A DNA stretch of 35,180 nt, taken from positions 1 through 35,180 of the forward strand of contig JALTKP010000290.1 in assembly GCA_027078075.1 (NCBI GenBank), in the 5' to 3' direction. A program made the position numbers and the translations under genes. The stretch comes from Gammaproteobacteria bacterium (GTDB lineage Bacteria > Pseudomonadota > Gammaproteobacteria > AKS1). The notes under the pieces are model-generated. The model was not told the origin of the DNA and ran no database searches. It was given only the letters and a program-made list of their open reading frames with translations. Of the stretch, positions 1 to 8,964 are shown piece after piece; position 1 is the stretch's first letter; every line of letters starts with the position of its first letter.

Positions 1-120
1 CACGGTATTGCACTCACCCGAGCCTGTCGCCAGTCTCTATCTGATGCAGAACAAAAAGTAAAAATTCTGCTTGAACAAGACGAACAATCTGAACCAGAGA
101 GTTTCAAAGACAGTGACTGA
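1..120 (+). CDS. xseB: Exodeoxyribonuclease VII small subunit, C-terminal fragment
   Basis: The window opens inside this gene; frame 1 reads through to a TGA at 118-120, giving the last 39 residues. The fragment has the family's C-terminal pattern (G-x-A-L-x-R-A-C-R near the start, then DAEQKVKIL), followed by an acidic tail. XseB is the small subunit that assembles on XseA to form exonuclease VII, which degrades single-stranded DNA. It directly precedes and overlaps ispA, as in the well-known gammaproteobacterial xseB-ispA-dxs cluster, and this context supports the call. The N-terminal half lies outside the window. Confidence 0.85.
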   Translation, partial: HGIALTRACRQSLSDAEQKVKILLEQDEQSEPESFKDSD

Positions 121-1012
121 TAACAACGCCTTACAAATACTAATTAAGCAATCTCAGCAACGTGTTGAGAAAATACTCGATCACTGGCTACCTGACGAAA
201 ACACGCTCCCAAACGATTTGCATGCGGCCATGCGATATAGCGTCTTAAATGGCGGTAAGCGTGTTCGGGCGGTCTTAGTCTATCTGGTTGGTGATGCACT
301 CAATATTGATATCAATGCGCTTGACGGCCCTGCTTGCGCCGTTGAAATCATCCATGCTTACTCTCTTATCCATGATGATTTACCCGCCATGGATGATGAT
401 GACTTGCGTCGTGGCAAACCAACCTGCCATCGTCAATTTGATGAAGCAACAGCCGTTTTAGCTGGTGATGCTCTGCATTCACTCGCCTTCTATATTCTTG
501 CTCATGATCCTGCTATCAAAGCCAATGACAGCAAACGCCTTAAAATGGTCGAATGTCTTGCCAATGCGATTGGCTCTCGCGGCATGGCAGGTGGTCAAGC
601 AATTGATCTCGCCAGCGAAGGTAAAACCCTAACGCTGGCTGAGCTTGAGAATATGCATATTCATAAAACCGGTGCACTTATCCGCGCCAGTGTTGAATTA
701 GCGGCTTTATCTGGTGATTGCCCTGATACCCTTCATAAAGCACTCGACAAATACGCCAAGTGCATTGGGCTCTCGTTCCAGATCCGAGATGATATTTTAG
801 ATATCGAAGCAGATACAGATACCTTAGGTAAACCCCAAGGTGCTGATATTGCTCGAAACAAGTCAACTTATCCCTCATTATTAGGAATGAGCGAATCAAA
901 ACGCTGGGCAAATGAACTACATGAAGATGCCATTCAAGCCATTGAAATGCTTGAAGAAAAATCAAAGGCTCTGAATTGGCTCTCTAGCTATATTATTGAA
1001 CGCGGAAATTAA
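113..1012 (+). CDS. ispA: Farnesyl diphosphate synthase (geranyltranstransferase)
   Basis: Prenyl transferase that condenses IPP with DMAPP and then GPP to make farnesyl diphosphate for quinones, undecaprenyl phosphate and other isoprenoids. The first aspartate-rich motif (DDLPAMDD, residues 88-95, with the two-residue spacing typical of bacterial FPP synthases) and the second (DDILD, 226-230) are intact; GGKRVR at 47-52 is the IPP-binding segment. I chose the GTG at 113, which overlaps the xseB stop by 8 bp and gives 299 residues, the same length as E. coli IspA. A TTG at 71 in the same frame would add 14 residues lacking family similarity. No strong Shine-Dalgarno sequence is seen, so translation is probably coupled to xseB. 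dxs follows after 100 bp. Confidence 0.95.
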   Translation: MTDNNALQILIKQSQQRVEKILDHWLPDENTLPNDLHAAMRYSVLNGGKRVRAVLVYLVGDALNIDINALDGPACAVEIIHAYSLIHDDLPAMDDDDLRRGKPTCHRQFDEATAVLAGDALHSLAFYILAHDPAIKANDSKRLKMVECLANAIGSRGMAGGQAIDLASEGKTLTLAELENMHIHKTGALIRASVELAALSGDCPDTLHKALDKYAKCIGLSFQIRDDILDIEADTDTLGKPQGADIARNKSTYPSLLGMSESKRWANELHEDAIQAIEMLEEKSKALNWLSSYIIERGN

Positions 1013-1112
1013 GCTCTAAAAATCACAGTTTTGCCTCATTCTTGGCCACAATTTCCTTGCAACTTGGTCAACAAAGACCGATCATTGCCGGCCTTAAATT
1101 GCCTTAAATATC

Positions 1113-3008
1113 ATGACGACGACTGACAAATATCCACTATTAAGCCAAATCGATGATCCCAGCGATCTACGCGAGCTAAAAGAGTCTGAATTAACTCAGC
1201 TTACCGATGAAGCACGCCAATTTTTGATTGAAACTGTCAGTCAAACTGGTGGGCATCTCGCCGCGAATCTTGGCACGGTAGAACTCAGTGTTGCCTTACA
1301 TTATGTTTATGAAACTCCCCACGATCAACTTGTTTGGGATGTCGGTCATCAGAGCTATATCCATAAAATCCTCACTGGTAGACGCGATGCGATGTCGAGT
1401 ATCCGTCAGGAAGGAGGTCTAGCTGGTTTTCCTAAACGCAGCGAAAGTGAATATGATAGTTTTGGTGTTGGTCACTCCAGCACATCAGTTAGTGCCGCGC
1501 TCGGTATGGCAATTGCCTCTAAGCAAACTGGTACCAACAAACACGTTTGCGCAATTATTGGCGATGGCGCTATGACAGCGGGCATGGCGTTTGAAGCACT
1601 CAATCATGCCGGTGACTTAGACGCTAACCTACTCGTTATATTGAATGATAATGATATGTCGATTTCACCCAATGTAGGTGGGCTCTCTAACTACTTGGCG
1701 CGCGTGTTATCAGGCAAAGTCTATTCAGGCATGCGTGAAGGTAGTAAGAAAGTACTTAGTACTATTCCTCCGGTTTGGGAACTTGCCCGCCGTGCAGAAG
1801 AACACGTCAAAGGCATGGTCGTGCCTGGCACTCTATTTGAAGAATTGGGCTTTAACTATATCGGCCCGATTGATGGTCATGATCTCCCTACCCTGATCAA
1901 AACACTGCGTAATATGCGTAAGTTACCGGGTCCTCAATTCCTGCATATTATTACCAAGAAAGGCAAAGGCTACGCGCCAGCCGAAGACAACCCCTGTGGT
2001 TTTCACGGTGTTTCCAAGTTTGATATGGAAAGTGGTGAAGCACTTTCAAAACCAGGCAGTGGCCCAACCTATACGCAGGTGTTTGGCGAATGGCTTTGTG
2101 ACATGGCCAAACAAGATCCAACCTTAATGGCGATCACCCCCGCTATGCGTGAAGGATCGGGCATGGTGAAATTTGCCGAGCAGTTCCCAGAACAATACAT
2201 TGATGTTGGTATCGCCGAACAACACTGTGTCACACTCGCAGCTGGTCTTGCTTGTGAAGGTATTAAACCGGTTGTTGCGATTTACTCTACTTTCTTGCAA
2301 CGCGGCTATGATCAACTTATTCATGATGTTGCAATCCAAAACTTACCGGTTTTATTCGCAATCGATCGCGCCGGTCTAGTTGGCCCCGACGGCCCCACTC
2401 ATGCAGGCATGTTTGATTTAAGCTTCCTGCGCTGTATTCCAAATATGCTAGTCATGACACCGACTAATGAAGATGAATGTCGCCAAATGCTTTACACAGG
2501 TTACAAACACAACGGCCCAGCGTCGGTTCGTTACCCTCGTGGCACCGGCATTGGTACTCAGGTTAATTCCAGCATGACTGAATTAGCTATAGGACGTGGC
2601 TTAGTTACCCGTCAGGGACAGCGTGTTGCCTTATTAGTGTTTGGTAGCCCCCTTGCTGAAGCAAGCATTGCAGCTGAAAGCCTCAATGCTACCGTCGCTA
2701 ATATGCGCTTTGTTAAGCCAATTGATGATGCCTTAATTGCCAAACTCGCGTCATCACATGATTTACTCGTCAGTATCGAAGAAAATGTCGTCGCAGGTGG
2801 CGCAGGCAGTGCTATTCATGAGTCTTTAACCGCTCAGGGCATCACAATGCCCTTGCTGCAACTAGGGCTACCTGACAAATTTGTCGACCATGGAGAGCGA
2901 AATACACTATTAAGCGCTTGTGGACTCGATTCCAGTGCTATAATCCGCGCCGTTGAAAACAGGTTAGAGGATGCCGATTGCGTGCCTCAGCCAGTACGCG
3001 TAAAATAA
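1113..3008 (+). CDS. dxs: 1-deoxy-D-xylulose-5-phosphate synthase
   Basis: Thiamine-diphosphate enzyme that joins pyruvate and glyceraldehyde 3-phosphate to make DXP, the first step of the MEP isoprenoid pathway; it also feeds thiamine and pyridoxal synthesis. 631 residues, normal for the family. The TPP/Mg motif starts at GDGAMTAG (150-157) and continues to [12 protein letters not shown] (178-189); His49 in SGHLA-like context ([13 protein letters not shown]) and the [16 protein letters not shown] block are conserved. The transketolase-type middle domain ([17 protein letters not shown]) and the C-terminal domain are complete. The ATG has no obvious ribosome binding site; the 100 bp between ispA and dxs hold no convincing promoter or terminator, so co-transcription with ispA is likely. 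Confidence 0.97.
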   Translation: MTTTDKYPLLSQIDDPSDLRELKESELTQLTDEARQFLIETVSQTGGHLAANLGTVELSVALHYVYETPHDQLVWDVGHQSYIHKILTGRRDAMSSIRQEGGLAGFPKRSESEYDSFGVGHSSTSVSAALGMAIASKQTGTNKHVCAIIGDGAMTAGMAFEALNHAGDLDANLLVILNDNDMSISPNVGGLSNYLARVLSGKVYSGMREGSKKVLSTIPPVWELARRAEEHVKGMVVPGTLFEELGFNYIGPIDGHDLPTLIKTLRNMRKLPGPQFLHIITKKGKGYAPAEDNPCGFHGVSKFDMESGEALSKPGSGPTYTQVFGEWLCDMAKQDPTLMAITPAMREGSGMVKFAEQFPEQYIDVGIAEQHCVTLAAGLACEGIKPVVAIYSTFLQRGYDQLIHDVAIQNLPVLFAIDRAGLVGPDGPTHAGMFDLSFLRCIPNMLVMTPTNEDECRQMLYTGYKHNGPASVRYPRGTGIGTQVNSSMTELAIGRGLVTRQGQRVALLVFGSPLAEASIAAESLNATVANMRFVKPIDDALIAKLASSHDLLVSIEENVVAGGAGSAIHESLTAQGITMPLLQLGLPDKFVDHGERNTLLSACGLDSSAIIRAVENRLEDADCVPQPVRVK

Positions 3009-3036
3009 TCCTTAGTATTTTAGTCAGGTTATAATC

Positions 3037-3417
3037 ATGAACGCCCGATATACGCTGAAAGTTGTTTCTGATTTTGCATCAGCGCATACACTGCGAGACT
3101 ACCCCGGTGCCTGTAGTCGCATGCATGGCCATAACTGGAAAGTAGAAGCAGAAGTTATTACCTCAAAGCTAAATACCGTCGGCATGGGAATTGATTTTAA
3201 GAAAATAAAATCTGCCGTGAAAGAATTAACTGATGTGCTTGATCACCGTTACTTAAACGAGATTGAGCCTTTCGACAGTATTAACCCAACTGCCGAAAAT
3301 ATCGCTGCTTGGTTATACAAGGGCTTAAGCGAACAACTAAACAATGAACATGTACAGGTTAGCGCCATTACCCTTTGGGAAACCGAACGCGCCTGTGTGA
3401 GATATACCGAGGAATAA
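3037..3417 (+). CDS. queD: 6-carboxy-5,6,7,8-tetrahydropterin synthase (QueD)
   Basis: Converts dihydroneopterin triphosphate to 6-carboxytetrahydropterin, the second step toward preQ0 and queuosine in tRNA. At 126 residues it has the normal size of QueD. The zinc ligands are visible as His17 (SAHTL), His30 and His32 (MHGHNW); the catalytic Cys26 sits in ACSRMHGH. His70 in LDHRYLN and the ETERA segment (115-119) complete the active site. It starts 28 bp after dxs and is followed after 5 bp by folE2, whose product is its substrate. A eukaryotic-like PTPS role is unlikely given the C-x3-HxH spacing of bacterial QueD. Confidence 0.92.
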   Translation: MNARYTLKVVSDFASAHTLRDYPGACSRMHGHNWKVEAEVITSKLNTVGMGIDFKKIKSAVKELTDVLDHRYLNEIEPFDSINPTAENIAAWLYKGLSEQLNNEHVQVSAITLWETERACVRYTEE

Positions 3418-3422
3418 AGAGC

Positions 3423-4229
3423 ATGACTTCTAAAACTTCCGGCAACGATATTGCCGACGTTCAAAACACAGCTGATACACGTAAGATCGCCATCGACAAA
3501 GTGGGTATTAAAGATATTCGTCACCCTGTTGTTGTCAATGATCGCAGTGGTGGCCAACAGCATGTTGTTGCTAACTTTAATATGTACGTGAACTTGCCTC
3601 ATAATTTTAAAGGCACACACATGTCTCGTTTTGTTGAGATCTTAAATCAACACGAACGTGAATTAACAGTTAAGTCATTTAAAGAAATGATGACTGAAAT
3701 GGTCGAACGCCTTGATGCTAATTCAGGGCACATCGAAATGAGCTTTCCTTATTTTATGAATAAAAAAGCACCTGTATCCGGCGTTGAAAGTCTGCTTGAT
3801 TATGATGTGACCTTTATCGGTAAAATTAATGACAACAAGCCTATGCTTACGGTTAAAGTCGTTGTACCAGTAACGAGTCTTTGTCCTTGTTCGAAAAAGA
3901 TTTCAGACTACGGTGCACACAATCAACGTTCACACGTAACAGTATCAGTTGAAACAGCTGGTTTTATTTGGATTGAAGATATTATTGATTTAGTTGAAGA
4001 ACAAGCATCTTGCCAGCTTTACGGTTTATTAAAACGACCTGATGAAAAGCATGTTACTGAAGAAGCTTACAATAATCCTAAATTCGTTGAAGATATGGTG
4101 CGTGATGTTGCGGCACAATTAAACAGTGATGATCGGATTACGGCTTATACGGTTGAGTCAGAGAATTTTGAATCTATTCATAACCATTCTGCTTACGCAC
4201 TAATCAGTAAAGACAAAATGCAAGATTAA
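3423..4229 (+). CDS. folE2: GTP cyclohydrolase FolE2 (type IB)
   Basis: Hydrolyses GTP to 7,8-dihydroneopterin triphosphate, the shared precursor of folate and queuosine. It is the FolE2 (COG1469) family, not classical FolE. The family signature [22 protein letters not shown] is present, with Cys154, Cys156 and His166/His171 in it; FolE2 enzymes use the conserved Cys of this motif and other acidic residues around a metal. I start at the ATG at 3423 (AGGA-type site in GAGGAATAAAGAGC upstream, 268 residues); a TTG at 3375 lies inside queD and adds unconserved sequence. In many bacteria folE2 is a zinc-starvation paralogue under Zur; I see no Zur-like palindrome here, so it may be the constitutive enzyme. 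Its stop shares a TTAA with the convergent gene. Confidence 0.94.
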   Translation: MTSKTSGNDIADVQNTADTRKIAIDKVGIKDIRHPVVVNDRSGGQQHVVANFNMYVNLPHNFKGTHMSRFVEILNQHERELTVKSFKEMMTEMVERLDANSGHIEMSFPYFMNKKAPVSGVESLLDYDVTFIGKINDNKPMLTVKVVVPVTSLCPCSKKISDYGAHNQRSHVTVSVETAGFIWIEDIIDLVEEQASCQLYGLLKRPDEKHVTEEAYNNPKFVEDMVRDVAAQLNSDDRITAYTVESENFESIHNHSAYALISKDKMQD

Positions 4230-4906
4230 AATTTCTTTTTCAATTTGAGTGAACCACCATCGTTTTTCATATCAAGCTGCCCAAGAAAAGACATACCAAG
4301 TAATATGGTGTGTGGACTATCACTATCATTAACGAAAGCTTTTACATTTCTTAAGGTAACACTACCAACCTGTACTTTATTCAATGTAACGCTCCAAGTC
4401 TTAACAATACCATTTGCAGTTCGTGCGTAACCACGCTTACCAAACTGACGGAAATCAATCCCAAGTCGACGCGCTTCATTTCGGTTCATTGCGATATGCG
4501 AGGCACCTGTATCCACAAGAAAATTAACTGGGAAATTATTAATTGTTCCAATCACACTGAACATGCCATTTTCATCTTTATAAATCGATACTTCAGGTTG
4601 CGCATCACGCTTAAAACTTGAACCAATATGACTACCTAGCCGATAGCGATCTCTTACGCCATCAATTTCTAAAACGGCTTCATCACTATTAGAGGAAACC
4701 AGTAATACACCTTCGGGCGAGGCTTTACCGATCTTTAAGATGCGCTGCTTACCATCAATCTTAAGCATCACTTTATTACGAAATAAACCTAATACAACAA
4801 CATCAATAGCAAAGACATCACCAGCAAACACCAGTAATATGAAACCGGAAATCAAGCTTCGCCATTGTACCGAGCGTTTATTTCCTGCGAATATGATAGC
4901 GATCAC
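4226..4906 (-). CDS. Retropepsin-like aspartic protease, DTGA type, exported or membrane anchored
   Basis: 226 residues. The C-terminal half is a single-lobe retropepsin fold: the catalytic motif [11 protein letters not shown] has Asp132-Thr-Gly-Ala, preceded by the flap-like strand region ([15 protein letters not shown]) and followed by the second hydrophobic psi-loop [13 protein letters not shown]. This matches the proteobacterial clan AA 'DTGA' family, presumed to act as a dimer. A hydrophobic segment at about 17-34 ([16 protein letters not shown]) looks like a signal peptide or anchor, so it likely acts in the periplasm. The region 35-100 is a short beta-rich domain. The start is uncertain: GTG at 4906 overlaps the upstream gene by 29 bp; a TTG 17 codons later is possible. 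Substrate unknown. Confidence 0.82.
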   Translation of the reverse strand: MIAIIFAGNKRSVQWRSLISGFILLVFAGDVFAIDVVVLGLFRNKVMLKIDGKQRILKIGKASPEGVLLVSSNSDEAVLEIDGVRDRYRLGSHIGSSFKRDAQPEVSIYKDENGMFSVIGTINNFPVNFLVDTGASHIAMNRNEARRLGIDFRQFGKRGYARTANGIVKTWSVTLNKVQVGSVTLRNVKAFVNDSDSPHTILLGMSFLGQLDMKNDGGSLKLKKKF

Positions 4907-5279
4907 CGCTCGAACGGGTTAAATCAACCATCACTCGTTGTTTGCTCCAGCCATGCTTTTTGTCATGTGCTTCAACATAAATAATCGATTGGTCTGCAGG
5001 AATATTAATATTTGAAAGACTACGGGTAAATGGTTGCTCATTGATATGAGGATGGAACAAAACACGCGTTTTATATAGATGACCATTACCATCAACAATT
5101 CGCCAAGCATCAGCGTAATGTTCCCAGTTAGCATCAGCATGCTTTAAGGTAACTTCAGCTCGCCAGCCCGAATCAGTTTCTTGCATATAAACATTCAGTA
5201 TTTCAACTTCATTCGCTTGCGCGAGTTGAGAAAAACTTGTCACTACCGCAAGCATTATTGTTAAAAATAAGCGTTTCAC
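4878..5279 (-). CDS. Small exported protein of unknown function
   Basis: 133 residues starting at GTG (AGGGG site 9 bp upstream). It has a clear Sec signal peptide: Lys2 and Arg3, a hydrophobic core LFLTIMLAVV, and a likely cut after LAQA (about residue 22). The mature part is about 110 residues of predominantly beta character, rich in aromatic and charged residues, and ends in a basic tail (RYHIRRK). No catalytic motif or cysteine is visible. I recognise it only as a type of conserved periplasmic protein in aquatic gammaproteobacteria. Its 3' end overlaps the start of the aspartic protease gene by 29 bp, so the two are probably translationally coupled and may share a job in the periplasm. 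Confidence 0.75.
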   Translation of the reverse strand: MKRLFLTIMLAVVTSFSQLAQANEVEILNVYMQETDSGWRAEVTLKHADANWEHYADAWRIVDGNGHLYKTRVLFHPHINEQPFTRSLSNINIPADQSIIYVEAHDKKHGWSKQRVMVDLTRSSGDRYHIRRK

Positions 5280-5359
5280 TGGTTTAACCCCTTAATTACT
5301 AACAGCCAAAGACCATCCACTAATATCTGACCTTTAGCTATGCATAACGTTCCCAGTAT

Positions 5360-5842
5360 CTATACCAACCAAAACACTAGTAACTGTAGTACAACTGCCG
5401 CATAAATGCCTGCTAAAACATCATCGACCATGATCCCTAGGCCGCCAGATACCTTGGCATCTAACCATGATATCGGCCAAGGCTTCCAAATATCAAATAA
5501 ACGAAATAAGACAAAGCCAATGATAATCCATATTAATCCAGCAGGTGCTAAAAACATCGTAATCAGATAACCAACTATTTCATCCCAAACAATACCAGGG
5601 TGGTCATGAACACCGAGTTTTTGTGCCGCAGAACCACACAAAAATATACCTACAAAAAATAAAACCAGTGTGATTAGTGAATAACAAAGAATGGAGAGTG
5701 GTTGCATAAACCAATAGAAAGGAATCGCCGCCAATGTGCCAAATGTGCCTGGTGCAAAGCGTGCTAACCCAGTACCAAAACCAAGTGCCAATATTAAAAC
5801 AGGATCTTTCATAGCAGATAATGGGATAGGCGTAGCTTTCAC
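5360..5842 (-). CDS. pgpA: Phosphatidylglycerophosphatase A
   Basis: Inner-membrane phosphatase that removes the phosphate from phosphatidylglycerophosphate to give phosphatidylglycerol. 160 residues with the family blocks GFGTGLARFAPGTFGTLAA near the N terminus, LGVHDHPGIVWDEIVG (about 72-87) with the catalytic acidic residues, RLFDIWKPWPI and GIMVDDVLAGI (the DD pair near the C terminus). About four hydrophobic membrane segments lie between them. It starts with GTG overlapping the thiL stop (GTGA, 4 bp), so it is translationally coupled to thiL, a pairing conserved in gammaproteobacteria. It is the last gene of the nusB-thiL-pgpA end of the riboflavin cluster. Confidence 0.95.
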   Translation of the reverse strand: MKATPIPLSAMKDPVLILALGFGTGLARFAPGTFGTLAAIPFYWFMQPLSILCYSLITLVLFFVGIFLCGSAAQKLGVHDHPGIVWDEIVGYLITMFLAPAGLIWIIIGFVLFRLFDIWKPWPISWLDAKVSGGLGIMVDDVLAGIYAAVVLQLLVFWLV

Positions 5843-6807
5843 GATATCAATTCCTTATTTAAGCTCGAAGTAAAATGTTCATAACCTAAATCATCGGGTA
5901 AATCCCATTTACCTGTTGAAGTGAAACAACTAATACCCTTCCCTTCTACCACTGTTCCAATTCTTGTTAACCTACAGTGCTGTCTCTCTAATTGTGCTAT
6001 CGCTGAATCAGGTACGGTAAAGCAAAGCTCATAATCATCACCCGCATTCAATGGTAATAACCAATCACCTTTTGCTGTCAAAGATGATACGGCTTCAGTC
6101 AGTGGTAAGTCTTGCAATTGTACATGAGCACCTAATTGGCTTGCATCTAAAACATGCCCCAGATCAGCAAGTAAGCCATCTGAAATATCAATCGCAGCAT
6201 TAGCGATACCCAGCAATGACTGACCTAATTCTACACGCGGAGTTGGTTGATTTAATCGCACCAAACAGTCTCTATTAATAGTTTCTTTAGCGAGTAACTG
6301 ACGTAGAGCCAAACCAGCATCACCCAATTGCCCAGATACAAAAATTGCATCACCAACTTGGGCATTACCACGCTGCAAATATTGATTCGATGTAACTGTG
6401 CCTTGTAGGGTCAAGCTCAAGGTTAATGAACCACGTGTTGTATCTCCACCTACTAACTGTACTGAATACTGTTTTGCTAACTCAAACAACCCTGCTGAAA
6501 ATTCTTCTAACCATATCTCATTTGAATCAGGCAATGTTAGAGCTAAGGAGGCCCAACGCGGTACCGCCCCCATAGCAGCAAGATCGCTTAAATTAACTGC
6601 CATCAATTTATAACCGATATCAAAGGGGGAAGTATCTTCAGGGAAATGAACACCTGACACCATAGTGTCAGTCGAAACAACCAGTTGTTCATTTGGCGCA
6701 AGCTGCATAACTGCTGCATCATCACCAATACCGAGTAACACGTCATCACGGGAAGCAGTTTGTCGGGAAAAATATTTCTCTATCAGACTGAATTCACTGC
6801 ATGACAT
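5839..6807 (-). CDS. thiL: Thiamine-monophosphate kinase
   Basis: ATP-dependent kinase that makes thiamine diphosphate from thiamine phosphate, the last step of TPP synthesis, in the cytoplasm. 322 residues. The N terminus MSCSEFSLIEKYF closely resembles that of E. coli ThiL, and LGIGDDAAVM (24-33) is the metal/ATP-binding motif. VSTDTMVSGVHFP, GVHF-type substrate contact, LSDLAAMGAVPRWA, VGGDTTRG and the ISDGLLADLGH motif follow in order, as expected for the AIR synthase-like fold. It lies 25 bp downstream of nusB and overlaps pgpA by 4 bp. The TPP produced is the cofactor of Dxs, encoded a few kb away. Confidence 0.96.
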   Translation of the reverse strand: MSCSEFSLIEKYFSRQTASRDDVLLGIGDDAAVMQLAPNEQLVVSTDTMVSGVHFPEDTSPFDIGYKLMAVNLSDLAAMGAVPRWASLALTLPDSNEIWLEEFSAGLFELAKQYSVQLVGGDTTRGSLTLSLTLQGTVTSNQYLQRGNAQVGDAIFVSGQLGDAGLALRQLLAKETINRDCLVRLNQPTPRVELGQSLLGIANAAIDISDGLLADLGHVLDASQLGAHVQLQDLPLTEAVSSLTAKGDWLLPLNAGDDYELCFTVPDSAIAQLERQHCRLTRIGTVVEGKGISCFTSTGKWDLPDDLGYEHFTSSLNKELIS

Positions 6808-6832
6808 ATGAAGTGCTCACTGGATAGCAGAC

Positions 6833-7279
6833 TTAAGACTTGCCTTTGCCTTTATTTGCCGCTTCGATTTCAACAGCGCGTAATTTTTTGGCAACCTGAT
6901 CAACTATACCATTCACATATTTATGACCGTGTTCAGCGCCAAATCGTTTTGCCAATTCAACCGACTCATTAATAACAACACGATAAGGTACATCCAAACA
7001 AAATTCGAGTTCATACACTGCTAAACGCAACACTGCTCGTTCAACCGGATCGATTTCATCAACAGCGCGATCTAGAAAAGGAATTAAATGGTCATCTAGC
7101 TCATGTAAGTGCAACGGCACTTGTCGGAAGAGTTGTTTAAAATACTCAACGTCGACTTTTTTCATGTCGTATTCGGCAAGAAATTGGGCTTCAATATCAG
7201 CAAGATCATGCCCAGCTAATTGCCACTGATACAGTGCTTGCACAGCATTACGTCTTGCCTTGGTGCGTGCATTACTCAC
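6833..7279 (-). CDS. nusB: Transcription antitermination factor NusB
   Basis: All-alpha RNA-binding protein which, with NusE (S10), binds boxA RNA and supports rRNA antitermination. 148 residues, typical length. The N terminus is Arg-rich (ARTKARRNAVQALYQWQ), the RNA-binding surface of the family, and the C-terminal signature YRVVINESVELAKRFG followed by YVNGIVDQVAKKLR is intact. The start is a GTG at 7279 with a strong AGGAGAAG site 3-10 bp upstream. It sits between ribH (36 bp upstream) and thiL (25 bp downstream), the standard ribH-nusB-thiL order. Confidence 0.96.
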   Translation of the reverse strand: MSNARTKARRNAVQALYQWQLAGHDLADIEAQFLAEYDMKKVDVEYFKQLFRQVPLHLHELDDHLIPFLDRAVDEIDPVERAVLRLAVYELEFCLDVPYRVVINESVELAKRFGAEHGHKYVNGIVDQVAKKLRAVEIEAANKGKGKS

Positions 7280-7315
7280 TGCCTTCTCCTACTACTGCTA
7301 TAAAATATCTCACGC

Positions 7316-7792
7316 TTATTTATCAAGTTCGCGTAATAAATTAATCATTTCGATCACAGACATGGCAGCTTCACCACCCTTATTACCTGCTTTCGTGCCA
7401 GCACGCTCAATCGCTTGCTCGATACTTTCAACCGTCAACACACCAAAGCCAACTGGCAAACCAGTTTGCATGCTTACGCCAGCCAACCCTTTTGAGCATT
7501 CACCAGCAACAAAATCAAAGTGTGGTGTTGCACCACGAATCACAGCGCCCAATGCAATAATGCCGTCATAGCGACCAGAGGTAGCCAACTTTTGAGCGGC
7601 TAAAGGAATTTCATGCGCACCCGGTACCCAAATAATATCGATATCTTTATCTGCTGCACCATGTTGTTTTAGTGTGTGCACTGCACCATCAACTAAAGCT
7701 TTAACGATAAAATCATTAAAGCGGCTCGCAACTAATGCAAAGCGTGCACTGCGTACCGACAAATCACCTTCAATTACATTTACACCTGACAT
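7316..7792 (-). CDS. ribH: 6,7-dimethyl-8-ribityllumazine synthase
   Basis: Condenses the pyrimidinedione from the RibD branch with 3,4-dihydroxy-2-butanone 4-phosphate from RibB to form lumazine, the penultimate riboflavin intermediate; the family forms large capsid-like or pentameric assemblies. 158 residues. Visible motifs are SRFNDFI near residue 23, [12 protein letters not shown] (substrate loop), [16 protein letters not shown] with the catalytic His, and [15 protein letters not shown]. The ATG has an AAGGGG site 6-11 bp upstream. Lies 24 bp after ribBA and before nusB. Confidence 0.96.
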   Translation of the reverse strand: MSGVNVIEGDLSVRSARFALVASRFNDFIVKALVDGAVHTLKQHGAADKDIDIIWVPGAHEIPLAAQKLATSGRYDGIIALGAVIRGATPHFDFVAGECSKGLAGVSMQTGLPVGFGVLTVESIEQAIERAGTKAGNKGGEAAMSVIEMINLLRELDK

Positions 7793-7816
7793 GAAAAACC
7801 CCTTAAACCTAAATAT

Positions 7817-8926
7817 TTATTCAAAACTAACGTAATCACTAATTTCTAAACCAAAACCAGACAGACCATGCAGCTTCACCTTAGAGCCGAGTACTTGCAT
7901 GTTGCTTACACCAAGGTCGACAAGAATCTGTGCGCCTAAACCGAAGGTACGTAAATCACCCTGCGCCTGTTGTGGCAAGTTTACACCACTCTGTTGCTGA
8001 TGGTAATTTTTGATGTGCTGTAAAATAGTATTCGAGTCATTCGAACTACGTAATACAACAACGATGCCCGAACCATTTTTAGCAATGTGCTGCATTGCCG
8101 CATCGAGGCTGTGGCTACAATCACGGAAAAGGCCACCCAGCGAATCGCATAAGCTATTCAACATATGCACTCGCACTAATACCGGCTCATCCATATTCGG
8201 TTCACCATAAACTAACGCCATATGAACATTTTCATCATAGGCATCAAGGTAAGAGACCAAACGGAAATCGCCGTATTGCGTTGGCATGGTACATTCTTCC
8301 ATGCGCTCAACGGTTTTTTCATTTTCAATACGATAATGAATTAAGTCCGCAATGGTGCCCATTTTCAAATCATGTTGTTTAGCAAAGACTTCCAGATCAT
8401 CTCGACGCGCCATGGTGCCGTCTTCATTCAAAATTTCAACAATGACACTCGAAGCTTCACATCCTGCCAGTTTCGCTAAATCGCAACCGGCTTCAGTATG
8501 CCCTGCTCGTGTTAGCACACCACCCGGTTGTGCTTTAAGTGGGAATATATGACCTGGCATCACAATGTCATCTGGTGTTGCATCAGCCGCAATCGCCGCT
8601 TGTACTGTGGTTGAACGATCTGCCGCTGAGATACCCGTCGTTACACCACGAGAGGCTTCGATTGAAACGGTAAAGTTGGTACCGTGTGCATCGGTGTTAT
8701 TGATCACCATCAACGGCAAATTAAGTTGCTTACAACGATCTTCTGTCATCGTCATACAAATCAAACCACGACCATGGGTTGCCATAAAGTTAATCGCTTC
8801 CGGCGTTACTTTCTCCGCAGGAATAATCAAGTCGCCTTCATTCTCACGATCTTCATCATCCATCAGGATAACCATCTTACCCTGACGCATATCTTCAATA
8901 ATTTCTTCTATGTTACTTAACGCCAT
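7817..8926 (-). CDS. ribBA: 3,4-dihydroxy-2-butanone 4-phosphate synthase fused to a degenerate GTP cyclohydrolase II domain (RibBX type)
   Basis: The N-terminal 200 residues are a complete RibB: acidic active-site loop MDDEDRENEGDL (22-33), the catalytic THGRGLI stretch, GVTTGISAADRS, and the GHTEAGCDL block. It makes 3,4-dihydroxy-2-butanone 4-phosphate from ribulose 5-phosphate. The C-terminal 160 residues still align with GTP cyclohydrolase II (LVRVH...LDAAM, and RTFGLGAQILVDLGV near the end), but the zinc site is broken: where the family has three cysteines, only one (in FRDCSHSL) remains aligned, and the GSxRCDCGxQ core is missing. Fusions of this kind are known in proteobacteria as RibBX and lack GCHII activity, so a separate ribA must exist elsewhere. 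Flanked by ribE (38 bp) and ribH (24 bp). Confidence 0.93.
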   Translation of the reverse strand: MALSNIEEIIEDMRQGKMVILMDDEDRENEGDLIIPAEKVTPEAINFMATHGRGLICMTMTEDRCKQLNLPLMVINNTDAHGTNFTVSIEASRGVTTGISAADRSTTVQAAIAADATPDDIVMPGHIFPLKAQPGGVLTRAGHTEAGCDLAKLAGCEASSVIVEILNEDGTMARRDDLEVFAKQHDLKMGTIADLIHYRIENEKTVERMEECTMPTQYGDFRLVSYLDAYDENVHMALVYGEPNMDEPVLVRVHMLNSLCDSLGGLFRDCSHSLDAAMQHIAKNGSGIVVVLRSSNDSNTILQHIKNYHQQQSGVNLPQQAQGDLRTFGLGAQILVDLGVSNMQVLGSKVKLHGLSGFGLEISDYVSFE

Positions 8927-8964
8927 AATTTTTCTTCACAGTTAAAATTCATTACTTATTTAAT

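Noticed and set aside
71-112. TTG start for ispA at 71
   Set aside because: It lies deep inside xseB and adds 14 residues without family similarity; the GTG at 113 gives the usual length of 299.
3009-3036. Zur-type operator before queD-folE2
   Set aside because: No AT-rich palindrome of the GTTATA...TATAAC type is present in the 28-bp gap.
3375-3422. TTG start for folE2 inside queD
   Set aside because: The ATG at 3423 has a ribosome binding site and fits the family N terminus.
8927-8964. FMN riboswitch before ribBA
   Set aside because: The gap to ribE is 38 bp and the conserved RFN core is absent; none is seen upstream of ribD either.
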